This document shows, piece by piece, positions 26,542 to 35,973 of a stretch of DNA of 64,000 nucleotides. Positions within the stretch are counted from its first letter, which is position 1. Each line of letters begins with the position of its first letter. The position numbers were made by a program, and so were the translations under genes. Where the stretch lies: contig CAYVVT010000002.1 of assembly GCA_964454335.1 (NCBI GenBank), positions 1-64,000 of the forward strand, in the 5' to 3' direction. This DNA is from CAYVVT01 sp964454335 (lineage in GTDB: Bacteria; Fidelibacterota; UBA8477; JABMPR01). The notes under the pieces were generated by a model, which worked only from the letters and a program-made list of their open reading frames with translations, did no database searches and was not told the origin of the DNA.

Positions 26542-27537
26542 TTGATTCGGCGCAGCTGGCTGGTCCTGATCCTCGGTGCCGCCCTGATCATTCAGCTTCC
26601 CGGGGGAGAAGATCCTCGATCAGATCTCGATGAACGCTTTGCTGCGGTCCTGCGGGGTGAGGCGGAACAGGACTTCACCGTTGGATTGGCGCTGGGTGCC
26701 GGAGCCGCCAAGGGGTTGGCACATATCGGTGTATTACAGGCTCTGGAAGAGGCTGGGATCCGTATCGATATGCTGGCCGGCAGCAGTATGGGTGCCGTGG
26801 TGGGTGCCGGCTATGCCGTGGGAATGAGTCCTGACAGCCTTGCCGCTGTGGCCCAGCACTCAGAACTCATGGATGTCGTACAGCTTCTTGATCCGGCCCT
26901 GTTCAGGGTCGGGATCCTGGATGGTGAGAGGATCCGCCGCTATCTTGAAAGACTCTATGGACAACATGACATCGAGGACCTGCGCATTCCCTTCGCAGTA
27001 ACAACTGTTGATCTGCTGGCCGGACGGCTTTACATGATAGACAAGGGTGACCTTTCAACGGCAGTACGGGCCAGCTTTTCCGTTCCGCTGGTCTTTACTG
27101 CATTGAATACGGACTCACTACTGCTGGTAGACGGCGGGATCGTTGAACCGGTACCGGTCTCCCTGGTCCGGGAGATGGGTGCAGACTACATCATTGCGGT
27201 GAACGTGCTGCTGCCACCGGATGGTCCGGTGACTACGGATTCACTGCCACGTCTGAACGCTGACGAGATCAAGCCAGACTCCATTGTCACTGCTCTTGAC
27301 CGTATCGAGCAGATCCGCAAGGTCAAGCAGCCGCTGAACGCCACCGAGATCGCACACCGAACCTTCATTCTGGGTGAAGCGCTCATTGCTCAATACCGTA
27401 TGGAGCTGACCAACCCTGATATCGTCATCAATGTAGACTCAGGTCTGGCAGCCTGGAACTTCCTGGCTGCGGAAGGGGCCATCAGGCGGGGATACGAGGT
27501 CACCCGGGCTACACTGGCACAGAAAAGGAGGTACTGA
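26542..27537 (+). CDS. Patatin-like phospholipase/esterase (exported)
   Basis: 331 residues from a TTG (26542) behind AAAGGTG; no ATG lies before the catalytic motif. An N-terminal hydrophobic helix is followed by the patatin domain: oxyanion loop GAGAAKGLAHIG, nucleophile in G-S-S-M-G, and the Asp of D-G-G-I-V-E-P-V-P. This is the RssA/YjjU-like subgroup without an outer-membrane barrel. It hydrolyses acyl esters with a Ser-Asp dyad. Probably co-transcribed with the nuclease. Confidence 0.9.
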   Translation: MIRRSWLVLILGAALIIQLPGGEDPRSDLDERFAAVLRGEAEQDFTVGLALGAGAAKGLAHIGVLQALEEAGIRIDMLAGSSMGAVVGAGYAVGMSPDSLAAVAQHSELMDVVQLLDPALFRVGILDGERIRRYLERLYGQHDIEDLRIPFAVTTVDLLAGRLYMIDKGDLSTAVRASFSVPLVFTALNTDSLLLVDGGIVEPVPVSLVREMGADYIIAVNVLLPPDGPVTTDSLPRLNADEIKPDSIVTALDRIEQIRKVKQPLNATEIAHRTFILGEALIAQYRMELTNPDIVINVDSGLAAWNFLAAEGAIRRGYEVTRATLAQKRRY

Positions 27538-27630
27538 TCAAGAATACCAGGAACACAGCAGCCTTGCTGTCCAACATCAGCGCGTATAGATTTTGACGAC
27601 AATCATGAACTTCAATCATCGGGCTGATCA

Positions 27631-29529
27631 ATGACCTACCGCCGCTATCTGTATATTGCCGCCGATCCAGTACTGGCAGATCCGATCACCGAGCTGCTTG
27701 CCGGCAAAGGCGACCTGCAAACGGTCCATGATATTGCGGATGAGCAGTCTGCCATTGATGAGGGTGCCTTCAGCGGAATTCTCCTCCATCATCAAAGGGA
27801 CACCGATCGGACTCTAGACACATTGACCGAACTATCAAAAAACAGATCGCGAACCCCCATTCTGATCATCCTACCCACGGATGAACAGAGCTTCGGTCTG
27901 GAGTGTCTCGGTAAGGGAGCGGATGATTTCATACTCCAGGAACACCTTTCCCGTCTACCGCACTCTCTGCTTATGTGTGAACAGATCCGGCACCGGCAAC
28001 CTGATCCTGAATATCGTTTCCGCAAGATCTATGAATATGCGGATATAGGCATTTGCATGGTGGCTGCTGACGCACGTATCCTGGGTGCGAACGCCACTCT
28101 GGCCTGGATGTTGGGCTATAGTATCGATAAACTGAAGCAGCTATCCCTGCATCGACTCATGAAAGAGAATATCACTGAATTGCCTGAACTCAAGCTCAGG
28201 TTGGAAGATGGTGGTCTCAAACGTGTCCTGCTCGAGCGGGAGTATGCCCACCAGGATGGACACAGCGTCTGGGTGAGGGTGTCCAGTTCACCACTGCCCG
28301 TTGAGGATGACGGGGAACAGTATTTTCTGCTGCAGATACAGGATGCTACCGAATTCATGAACCTCAAGCGGGAACATGAGTCTGCCATGGAAAAGGCCAG
28401 GAAATCCGAAGAAGTAAAGAACCAGTTCCTAGCGACCGTATCGAGAGAGATCCGCACGCCATTGACTCCCATCCTGGGTTTTTACGATGTCATCAGCAAA
28501 GAGATCGAACCTGTCAAGACGGACAAGATGGATCAATATCTTCAGATCATCCGGATGAACTGCAACCGGCTTACCCGCACAGTTGAAGAGATCGTCAACA
28601 TGTCCGAGCTGCAGGCCGGTACCCTGATGTTGAACCGCGAGATCATCGATCTGGCCGTGGTGCTCAACAAGGTCTATCATGAACACCGGACCGCAGCCGA
28701 ATCAGAAGGTCTGAAACTTGTACTCGACAACCGGGTCCTGGAGGCAAAGGTCCAGGTGGACAGACAGAGCGTGCATTATGCTCTAAGCAACCTGGTGGAC
28801 AACGCCATCAAGTATACCCACGACGGTCGCATCGAGTTGATCCTGGATCAGATCGACAACAGCTACTCGCTGGAGATCAAAGATACAGGCATTGGTGTCG
28901 CTGAGGAGAATCTTGATCGGATCCTGGAGGCATTTACTCAGGAAAGCCATGGGGAAACAAGACTATATGGCGGACTGGGTCTAGGGTTGACCCTCACCAA
29001 ACGCTATCTGGACTTGAACGAGGTCCAGATGGAATTTCATAGTGAGAAAGCAGTGGGAACAACTGTTACGCTTACCTTTGCACGGCGGGAGAAAGCCGTT
29101 TTGAAACCTGCCTCGGTGGATGATGTGTTGGCCGAAACTACGATCAAACCAGGTGGTGAGCACCCCACCATCCTCATCGTAGAAGATGATCTGCATGCCC
29201 AGCTGCTCACAGAGCTGCATCTGAAGAATTATTATAATACCTGCTTTGCGGTTTCCGTGGCAGAGGCACGTCATCAGCTTGAAACGGCGGATATTGATCT
29301 TATCCTACTGGATATCTCGCTTGAAGATGATGAGAATGGTCTGGATCTGGCAGCGCTGGTGCGGAAGACGGACCAGTGGATGAACCTGCCCATTATCGCC
29401 CTCACCGCTCATGCCTTTGCAGCTGACCGGACCAATGCAATGAAAGCCGGCTGTGACGATTTCATGACCAAACCAATCGTCAAGAAACAGTTGCTGCGAA
29501 AGATCGAACAGGCCCTTGAGCCTGCTTGA
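27631..29529 (+). CDS. Hybrid sensor kinase paralogue lacking the phospho-acceptor histidine
   Basis: 632 residues, no membrane helix. Residues 1-120 look like a receiver domain without its phosphorylatable Asp (GILLHHQ). A PAS domain follows at about 130-250. The dimerisation/H-box reads F-L-A-T-V-S-R-E-I-R-T-P-L, with Arg272 (codon AGA at 28444) where His is expected. The ATPase domain keeps the N box (SNLVDNAIKYT), G1 (DTGIGV) and G2 (GGLGLGL). The C-terminal receiver is intact with Asp561 (LILLDIS) and Lys in M-T-K-P. It cannot autophosphorylate on the usual residue; it may accept phosphate from another kinase or act as an allosteric partner. Its closest local relative is the kinase at 35974-39180. 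Confidence 0.9.
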   Translation: MTYRRYLYIAADPVLADPITELLAGKGDLQTVHDIADEQSAIDEGAFSGILLHHQRDTDRTLDTLTELSKNRSRTPILIILPTDEQSFGLECLGKGADDFILQEHLSRLPHSLLMCEQIRHRQPDPEYRFRKIYEYADIGICMVAADARILGANATLAWMLGYSIDKLKQLSLHRLMKENITELPELKLRLEDGGLKRVLLEREYAHQDGHSVWVRVSSSPLPVEDDGEQYFLLQIQDATEFMNLKREHESAMEKARKSEEVKNQFLATVSREIRTPLTPILGFYDVISKEIEPVKTDKMDQYLQIIRMNCNRLTRTVEEIVNMSELQAGTLMLNREIIDLAVVLNKVYHEHRTAAESEGLKLVLDNRVLEAKVQVDRQSVHYALSNLVDNAIKYTHDGRIELILDQIDNSYSLEIKDTGIGVAEENLDRILEAFTQESHGETRLYGGLGLGLTLTKRYLDLNEVQMEFHSEKAVGTTVTLTFARREKAVLKPASVDDVLAETTIKPGGEHPTILIVEDDLHAQLLTELHLKNYYNTCFAVSVAEARHQLETADIDLILLDISLEDDENGLDLAALVRKTDQWMNLPIIALTAHAFAADRTNAMKAGCDDFMTKPIVKKQLLRKIEQALEPA

Positions 29530-29616
29530 TCAAGGTTCCCGCCCTTCCAACAGCATTCCTGTTCACACGGGGTAAAAAGCGCCTGAGAATTCGACTGCTC
29601 CGCATAGATTGCCGGT

Positions 29617-30948
29617 GTGCGAACCGAAACCACAGAACTTAGCCTGAAGAAGATTACCATTTTCTGGCTGCCCCTGGCGGGTACCTGGCTGATGATGTCA
29701 TTCGAAGGTCCGTTCATCGCCGCCATCATCGCCCGGCTGGCCGAACCCAAGTTCAACCTTGCCGCTTACGGGGTGGCCTTCGCCATCGGCCTCATCGTGG
29801 AAGCGCCGATCATCATGATCATGAGTGCAGCAACTTCCCTGGTGCGGGACCGCCTGAGCTTCTACAAACTGCGCAAATTTACCTATACGCTGAATTTTCT
29901 GATCACGATGATCATGCTGGTGATCCTTGTTCCACCGGTCTTCAATTTTCTCACCCGCGACCTCATCGGCTTACAGGCTGAGGTTTCCGAACTCACCTAC
30001 GGCGCAACAGCCCTGCTGTTGCCCTGGCCTGCCGCCATTGGTTACAGACGTTTCTACCAGGGTATTCTCATCAGGCAGCACGCCACCAGACGGGTGGCTT
30101 ACGGAACTGTGATCAGGTTGCTCGCCATGTCTACCTGTGCTTCCCTGCTTTACGTTTTCGGGGAATGGCCCGGAGTGTACGTCGGAACGGCTGCCCTCTC
30201 CTGCGGCGTGCTGGCTGAAGCCATCACAACACGCTTCATGGTCCACCCCTTCCTGGCCAGATTGTCAGCTCCGGGATCACCCGAGGTGATACCACTCAGC
30301 TACAGGACCATTATAAAATTCTACTATCCCCTGGCCTTGACCTCCATGCTCACACTTGGCGTCCACCCAATCGTCACCTTCTTTATCGGTCATAGTCCGC
30401 AATCGCTGGAATCACTGGCGGTGCTGCCGGTGATCAATTCGCTGGTATTCATCTTTCGCGGTCTGGGTTTGTCATTCCAGGAGGTTGGCATCGCCCTGAT
30501 GGGAGACAAGCTTGAACATTATTATCCCATCCGTCGATTCGCCGGCATCCTGGCGCTTTCCCTGGCTGCCGGGTTGACGCTCATCGCATTTACTCCTCTG
30601 GGAGAGTTATGGTTCAGGGTAGTGAGTGGGCTGTCGGAGGAATTGACCACTTTTGCCAGGACTCCATTGATGATCCTGGCCTTGTTCCCCGCCTCAAGTG
30701 TCTGGATCTCCCTGCAGCGCTCCATCCTGGTGAACGCCGGCGATACCGTGCCTGTTACCGTAGCCACCGCCATCGAGGTGGTCATTATCGTAGCGGTGCT
30801 CAGTCTCTGCATCCACGGATTGGAATGGGTTGGTGTTATTGCCGCTGCCTGTGCCTATTTTGCCGGGCGTGTAGGCGCAAATCTATTTCTCTATCCGGCT
30901 ACTCATAAACATGTCGTGGCCCGCGGTCCGGAACGAACGATCAGTTGA
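29617..30948 (+). CDS. ANKH/MATE-like integral membrane transporter
   Basis: 443 residues from a GTG, with about twelve membrane helices. The N-terminus (LKKITIFWLPLAGTWLMMSFEGPFIAAIIARL) resembles bacterial homologues of the animal pyrophosphate/citrate exporter ANKH within the MOP (MATE) superfamily. Function in bacteria is not established; export of an organic anion, pyrophosphate or lipid-linked molecule are options. It has no clear ribosome site. It lies alone, 40 bases upstream of the dipeptidase gene. Confidence 0.7.
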   Translation: MRTETTELSLKKITIFWLPLAGTWLMMSFEGPFIAAIIARLAEPKFNLAAYGVAFAIGLIVEAPIIMIMSAATSLVRDRLSFYKLRKFTYTLNFLITMIMLVILVPPVFNFLTRDLIGLQAEVSELTYGATALLLPWPAAIGYRRFYQGILIRQHATRRVAYGTVIRLLAMSTCASLLYVFGEWPGVYVGTAALSCGVLAEAITTRFMVHPFLARLSAPGSPEVIPLSYRTIIKFYYPLALTSMLTLGVHPIVTFFIGHSPQSLESLAVLPVINSLVFIFRGLGLSFQEVGIALMGDKLEHYYPIRRFAGILALSLAAGLTLIAFTPLGELWFRVVSGLSEELTTFARTPLMILALFPASSVWISLQRSILVNAGDTVPVTVATAIEVVIIVAVLSLCIHGLEWVGVIAAACAYFAGRVGANLFLYPATHKHVVARGPERTIS

Positions 30949-30988
30949 TTACCCCGAGAATGGTGCGACCTTTTAATTGGAGGTACGT

Positions 30989-32227
30989 ATGGGATCCCTG
31001 AAAACTTTATCTACCGTTACCGTAATCAGTACGCTGTTGACAGCTTGTGTTACCAAAGAAACAAGGATGCCTGAAATGGATTCTGAACTCTCCTTCCACC
31101 TTGGACTGCTTACAGTTGATACTCATTGCGACACACCGCTGAGGATCGTGGGCGATGCAATCGATCCCTCCAAGGACAACAGTGTTCTGCGAAGTAGAAG
31201 TAAAGTCGATTTTCCCCGTATGGAACGGGGTGGGCTGGATGCAGCATTCTTTGCCATCTTCATCGGCCAGGGCGAGCGCAGCGAGGCTGGATTTGAAACT
31301 GCGTGGAAGAAGATGCTGATGTACCGGGAGGTCATCGACTCGGTTCTGGCAGCGAATCCGAGCATGGCTGAACTTGCATTACACTCCTCTGATGCAGCCC
31401 GTATCAAAGCGAATGGGAAGTTGGCGATCTACCTGGGATTAGAGAATGGTTATCCGGTCGGCAGGGACATCACTCAAGTCCAGCGCCTGTACGATATGGG
31501 CGTACGCTATGTGACCCTTTGTCACATGCTGAACAATGATATCTGTGATTCCTCCACCGATTCGGCTGAGTTTGGAGGATTGAGTCCCTTCGGCGAACGT
31601 GTGATCGCGGAGATGAACCGCCTGGGCATGATGATCGATGTGTCACATACCAGCGATGAAACCGTACACGATGTGCTGCGGCTCAGCAATGCTCCGGTTA
31701 TCGCTTCGCATTCCTGTTCCAATTCGGTCCGAGAGCATGATCGGAACCTCTCTGATGAGATGCTCAGGGCTATTGCGGAAAATGGTGGTACCGCACAGAT
31801 GAATTTCCTGAGTTGTTATGTCAAAGAGACGGAATCATATGCTGAACGGGATTCCGCCAAAGCTGTCCTCAAGGCAAAATGGGAACCACTGGAACCACTT
31901 TGGGCTGAACAACAGGATGAGAAATGGGATGAAGAAGACGATCTGGATGACAAGTTTCCCCCCATTCTGGCCACCGTCGCTGATGCAGTGGACCACATCG
32001 ATCATATGGTCAAGGTAGCAGGCATAGATCACGTTGGCATCGGCAGTGATTTTGACGGGGGAGGAGGCCTGGCCGATTGCATGGATGCTTCCGAGTTCCC
32101 GGCTGTGACAAAGGAATTGTTACGACGAGGCTATTCGAAAGAGGATATAGCCAAGATCTGGGGTTTGAATATTCTGCGGGTGTTCAGTGAGGTGGAAGAG
32201 ATCGCAGCCGCGGCCGCAGTCCCCTGA
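30989..32227 (+). CDS. Membrane (renal-type) dipeptidase, lipoprotein
   Basis: The ATG at 30989 behind GGAGG gives 412 residues with a lipobox (LLTAC). PF01244 metal motifs: VDTHCDTPL (H-x-D), the bridging Glu in LGLENGYPV, DVSHTSD and IASHSCS, then VGIGSDFDGGGG. There is an acidic insertion near residues 305-320 (QQDEKWDEEDDLDD). These dizinc enzymes hydrolyse dipeptides, including D-amino-acid ones. It converges on the amidase gene 12 bases away, suggesting a peptidoglycan-turnover neighbourhood. Confidence 0.92.
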   Translation: MGSLKTLSTVTVISTLLTACVTKETRMPEMDSELSFHLGLLTVDTHCDTPLRIVGDAIDPSKDNSVLRSRSKVDFPRMERGGLDAAFFAIFIGQGERSEAGFETAWKKMLMYREVIDSVLAANPSMAELALHSSDAARIKANGKLAIYLGLENGYPVGRDITQVQRLYDMGVRYVTLCHMLNNDICDSSTDSAEFGGLSPFGERVIAEMNRLGMMIDVSHTSDETVHDVLRLSNAPVIASHSCSNSVREHDRNLSDEMLRAIAENGGTAQMNFLSCYVKETESYAERDSAKAVLKAKWEPLEPLWAEQQDEKWDEEDDLDDKFPPILATVADAVDHIDHMVKVAGIDHVGIGSDFDGGGGLADCMDASEFPAVTKELLRRGYSKEDIAKIWGLNILRVFSEVEEIAAAAAVP

Positions 32228-32239
32228 TCTGACTATTAC

Positions 32240-33532
32240 TCAGTCCCTCGACACATAGGGGTAATACTGCTCCAGCCGTCGGCGCTGTTCATCGATCTCC
32301 TGTGAGATGTCATCTGCAGGCTCGATCCTATTCCTGGTGATGAGCAGTTCGAGGATCCTTTCTTCCGCTTCCAGGGCGTTGAGATGCACCAGTTGCAGAT
32401 CCAGGCTCAAACGATAGAGTTCCACGGCTTCCTCCAAGCTCCTGAGGACTTCCAGAGTATCCTGCGGATCGGCCGACAGTGCCGCGGTGAGGCTCTGATG
32501 AACTGAATCTGCCTGGTAATAGGCAGTACGCCAATTATCCAGGCGATAGTATTCGTCTCCCTTCACCGTCAGAAAATCCCAGCGCTTTGGATGCAGGGCA
32601 TTCCCGGCTCGGGTACGGCCAAACACCTTGATACTCACCGACAGATGATCGTTGATCGGCGGTATCAGGCTTAACTGACCGGCGGCAGGATCCCATTCAG
32701 CGGCAACAACTTTATCTTCGACCAGGACGTGTATCGTGGAATCGATGAAAGCATGACCGCCCAGACCGTCAGACAGTTTAAAGCTGAGCATTGTATGCCC
32801 ATCGAGTACGATTACACTGTCTGATGACTGAATGGGAATAGCAGAGGGCAATCCGCGGGCATTGTATGCCAGGACGGCTTTAAAGTACAACCCTGCTTCC
32901 CGCTTGTTTATCCGTTTTGATCTTAATCGTTTTTCTCCTTCTGGATTCGTGAAGAATCCACTCTCACCGATAATGCCGGGCATGTAGGGATAGGAATTTC
33001 TCAGTACAGCTGTCCCCGCCGGGTATATCAGATGGTCGCTGAACACACCGTGCAGGTCATTCTGCTCAAAGACCAAACCGCCATGCAGCGCTGAAATGAG
33101 TTCCAGGGCGAAGTCCACCGAAGCAGGGTTTGTACTGGCAGCTCCCCAGAAGTAAACCAGCGGATAATCCATGTCAGGATCACTGGACCCATTGTGGTGG
33201 ATGGAAATGAAGAGATCACTAGCAGCCTGGATGGCGATGGCAGCCCGGCCTCCCAGGTTCACATCGGTATCGCTGCTGCGTGTCATGACCACCTTTGCCC
33301 CCGCCTTCTCCAGCAGACGTTGAAGTTCATGAGCCACACGCAGATTGATCCATTCTTCACGTTCACCGGCAGGCCCAACACGGAAATGATCATAAGCCGA
33401 GGTATTTCCATGCCCCGGATCGATAGTGATGGTCATTTCACCCAGGGATTGGTTCTCCGGATTCAGGACAGGATACTGAATGCAACTGATGATCATGGCA
33501 AGCAAGGTCGTGAACAGGACGGATCTTTGCAT
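32240..33532 (-). CDS. N-acetylmuramoyl-L-alanine amidase, lipoprotein
   Basis: The ATG at 33532 (GGAG upstream) gives 430 residues with a lipobox (MIISC). Residues about 35-240 are an amidase_3 domain: zinc His in IDPGHG, Glu in GEREEWINL, His in SIHHNG and catalytic Glu in GESGFFTN. Residues about 245-340 form a beta-rich domain. The last 90 or so are helical (LEEAVELYRLSLDLQLVHLNALEAEERILELL), perhaps a coiled coil. It cuts the bond between MurNAc and L-Ala in the cell wall. Unlike AmiC it has no AMIN domain. Confidence 0.9.
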   Translation of the reverse strand: MQRSVLFTTLLAMIISCIQYPVLNPENQSLGEMTITIDPGHGNTSAYDHFRVGPAGEREEWINLRVAHELQRLLEKAGAKVVMTRSSDTDVNLGGRAAIAIQAASDLFISIHHNGSSDPDMDYPLVYFWGAASTNPASVDFALELISALHGGLVFEQNDLHGVFSDHLIYPAGTAVLRNSYPYMPGIIGESGFFTNPEGEKRLRSKRINKREAGLYFKAVLAYNARGLPSAIPIQSSDSVIVLDGHTMLSFKLSDGLGGHAFIDSTIHVLVEDKVVAAEWDPAAGQLSLIPPINDHLSVSIKVFGRTRAGNALHPKRWDFLTVKGDEYYRLDNWRTAYYQADSVHQSLTAALSADPQDTLEVLRSLEEAVELYRLSLDLQLVHLNALEAEERILELLITRNRIEPADDISQEIDEQRRRLEQYYPYVSRD

Positions 33533-33718
33533 TGATAGCTCCGGGCTCTTTTGAATTTGTTTCAATTTAAGGTTCTGACCCTTTGGTCAAAGACCCTGAT
33601 TCACAGGAGAGATGATGAATCTTCAAACTTGGATTATTTTAGCGGGGCAGATATTTTTCGGATACGGTGGCTCCAGGTACATAAGATCAAAAAAGGAACT
33701 TCTCCTAAACTGGTCAGC

Positions 33719-35665
33719 ATGATCCGTATGAATTCGATTCGACTGACACACATTCCCCGCATTGTATTTCTTACAGGCATGTTGTTGTCACTCATATCCT
33801 GTGTCTCCGATGTGGATCACCCTGATAAACCCGTCATCGAGAAGGGCATTCTCGACCTGCGGCACTATGACCTGGATAAGAGCGGCCCTGTCAAACTTGA
33901 CGGTATCTGGGAATTCTACTGGCGGCGTGCGCTGATGAATGATTTTCAGGGGATCGTCCCGGACAGCATCGAGCCGGCGCACCTTGAAGTTCCCGGAGCC
34001 TGGAATTCATATAAGCATGCTGGCGGTTCAGTAGGTAGCAGAGGGTATGCGACCTATCGACTTCAGATCCTCATGCCGCATACAGATTCGCACATGGCCT
34101 TCCAGTTTCAGACGGTCAGCACGGCATTTGCCCTGTATGTGAACAATGAACTGCTGGGTAGTGTTGGTGAATTTTCCACACACCCGGATTCATCCAGACC
34201 GGAATACCGACCCGTCATCATCCCTCTTGATGAACCTGCAAGCCAGTTAGATGTGATGCTGGAAGTCTCCAATCAGGATCATCGCGGAGGCGGGATCTGG
34301 GAATCCGTACGTTTTGGTCCCGAGCGGGATCTACAAGAATACAAGGAAGACCGCCTGGCAACAAATCTGTTCCTGTTCGGTACGATCCTGATCATGGCGG
34401 TGTATCACCTCGTCCTTTTTGCACTGCGCACACAGGATCGATCAACATTGTATTTCGGCATATTCTGTTTGCTCATCGCTCTGCGAAACATCACGACGGG
34501 TGACGTCTACCTGCATACAGTTTTCCCCTTCCTGGGATGGGAATTTCTGCTAAAACTTGAATATCTGACGTTTTACATGGGAATTCCTGTGTTCTTCATT
34601 GTCCTGCAGCGGTTGTTCCCCCGCGAGATCCCTGAAAAGAACATGTATGCCATCCTGATCATCGGGGGTGTTTTCAGTTTACTGGTCCTTTTCACGCCGG
34701 CGATCGTATTCACCAAAAGCCTGATCCTTTATCAGATGCTGGGCTTCATCGCAGCCGTATATGCTATCTATCGACTCGCTATTGCCCTGGTCCGTGCCCA
34801 AGAGGGCGCGGGGATCATCCTGCTGGGATTCATCATTCTGGTGTTGGCCTTCTTTAATGACATCCTGTATGCGAATAACATCCTGCGAACGGGCTATATC
34901 ATATCGTTCGGTGTGCTTGTCTTTATCCTGAGCCAGGCCATTCTGATCTCCATCCGTTTCGCACATGCGTTTACCACGGTGGAACGTCAAAGCATTGAAC
35001 TAGAGCGGACCAACACGGCGTATCTCAATGAGATCAACGTTCGCAGAGCCGCTGAAGAAGAACTTCAGAAGCATCAGGATCAGTTGGAAGAGATCGTCCG
35101 GGAGCGCACCAGTGAACTTGAAGCAGCCAATGCCCAGTTGAAGGAGTTAAGCCTGGTAGACGGCCTGACCCAGATCGCAAATCGGAGACGGCTTGACGAG
35201 GATCTTGAAAGAGAATGGCGTCGCATGCTGCGTGACAAGGCGCCCCTTGCTGTGATGCTGGCCGATATTGACTTCTTCAAATTCTTCAATGATACCTACG
35301 GTCACCAGGAGGGTGACGCCTGTCTCATCCAGGTTGCGACGGCTGTACACAACAGTATTAAGCGACCCGGTGATCTAGCCGCACGCTATGGGGGTGAGGA
35401 ATTCTGCGTACTCCTGCCTGAGACAGACCTGGATGGTGCAGTATCACTAGCCGAACTGGTCCGCGAAGCAGTGCAAGAATTGGGGATCGTTTACGAGCGC
35501 TCTGAGGTCAGCGATCATGTCACGCTGAGTATTGGTGTTGCCGCAGGGATCCCGTCAAAGGATCTTGAGTTGACTGATCTTGTCGCCCATGCCGACCAGG
35601 CGCTGTACGAGGCCAAGAAGAACGGCCGCAATCGTGTCAATTCGTTGCCTTTCCCGGCTAAATAG
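33719..35665 (+). CDS. Diguanylate cyclase with 7TMR-DISM sensor region
   Basis: A start at 33719 gives 648 residues; ATG at 33728 is equally possible, and neither has a good ribosome site. The signal sequence ends in a possible lipobox (LLSLISC). Residues about 30-215 form a jelly-roll DISM extracellular domain (GIWEFYW, YATYRLQI). Seven membrane helices follow (about 220-415), then a coiled coil (about 425-475) and the GGDEF domain. The active site is G-G-E-E-F (558-562). The inhibitory c-di-GMP site R-P-G-D (549-552) lies five residues before it. Product: cyclic di-GMP, with feedback control. The stop codon lies in a hairpin. Confidence 0.92.
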   Translation: MIRMNSIRLTHIPRIVFLTGMLLSLISCVSDVDHPDKPVIEKGILDLRHYDLDKSGPVKLDGIWEFYWRRALMNDFQGIVPDSIEPAHLEVPGAWNSYKHAGGSVGSRGYATYRLQILMPHTDSHMAFQFQTVSTAFALYVNNELLGSVGEFSTHPDSSRPEYRPVIIPLDEPASQLDVMLEVSNQDHRGGGIWESVRFGPERDLQEYKEDRLATNLFLFGTILIMAVYHLVLFALRTQDRSTLYFGIFCLLIALRNITTGDVYLHTVFPFLGWEFLLKLEYLTFYMGIPVFFIVLQRLFPREIPEKNMYAILIIGGVFSLLVLFTPAIVFTKSLILYQMLGFIAAVYAIYRLAIALVRAQEGAGIILLGFIILVLAFFNDILYANNILRTGYIISFGVLVFILSQAILISIRFAHAFTTVERQSIELERTNTAYLNEINVRRAAEEELQKHQDQLEEIVRERTSELEAANAQLKELSLVDGLTQIANRRRLDEDLEREWRRMLRDKAPLAVMLADIDFFKFFNDTYGHQEGDACLIQVATAVHNSIKRPGDLAARYGGEEFCVLLPETDLDGAVSLAELVREAVQELGIVYERSEVSDHVTLSIGVAAGIPSKDLELTDLVAHADQALYEAKKNGRNRVNSLPFPAK

Positions 35666-35669
35666 CCGG
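35654..35669. other. Hairpin over the diguanylate cyclase stop codon
   Basis: CCGGCTA-AA-TAGCCGG, a perfect 7-bp palindrome containing the stop codon TAG. No T tract follows on either strand, so termination is not clear. Confidence 0.35.
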
Positions 35670-35707
35670 AACGGATCCCAACACTTAAACCAATTTGGAG
35701 TTAGATT

Positions 35708-35863
35708 TCAAGGATTGACCGACATGCGCAATGCAATGTGGGTACTATCTTGGCGGCTGACTTGAAGGTCACCCTCCAGCTGCTCGACACCCAGCATATG
35801 GACAAGTCGCAGGCCGAAAGTTGTCGCTATCGCGAAATCGATATTCTCAGGTAATCCGGCACC
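35708..35863 (-). pseudogene. Relic of a histidine-kinase ATPase C-terminus
   Basis: Reading the minus strand from about 35863 to the TGA at 35708-35710, the frame gives GAGLPENIDF, then TTFGLRLVHMLGVEQLEGDLQV, then STHIALRMSVNP and a stop. This matches the end of HisKA_2-type kinase ATPase domains: G-x-G-L-P-E, (T)LGL.LV..L..QL.G.L and a last strand. No N-terminal part, start codon or ribosome site is present; upstream in frame the residues stop resembling a kinase and run into the tail of the complete kinase gene. About 50 residues of homology are left. It is not a second copy of the neighbour, whose ATPase is of another subtype. Confidence 0.65.
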
Positions 35864-35958
35864 GGTATAATAAGGTATTTGGCGGCAACGAGCCCGGTAA
35901 TGAGGAATGTCCAGCCAACGAAAAAAACCATGGTGTTCTTTGTCGTCAGGAGCTTCAT
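35827..35958 (-). CDS. Possible 43-residue single-span membrane protein
   Basis: An ATG at 35958 opens MKLLTTKNTMVFFVGWTFL and continues with a hydrophobic span to VAAKYLII, then a short polar tail; the stop is at 35827. It starts 16 bases downstream of the kinase stop, same strand. There is no ribosome site and its last third overlaps the kinase relic in another frame. It may be a small partner of the kinase or chance. Confidence 0.3.
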   Translation of the reverse strand: MKLLTTKNTMVFFVGWTFLITGLVAAKYLIIPVPDYLRISISR

Positions 35959-35973
35959 GGTCGACAGCCTGGA

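Noticed and set aside
35654..35669. Hairpin considered as a terminator
   Set aside because: No T tract follows on either strand; kept only as a hairpin.
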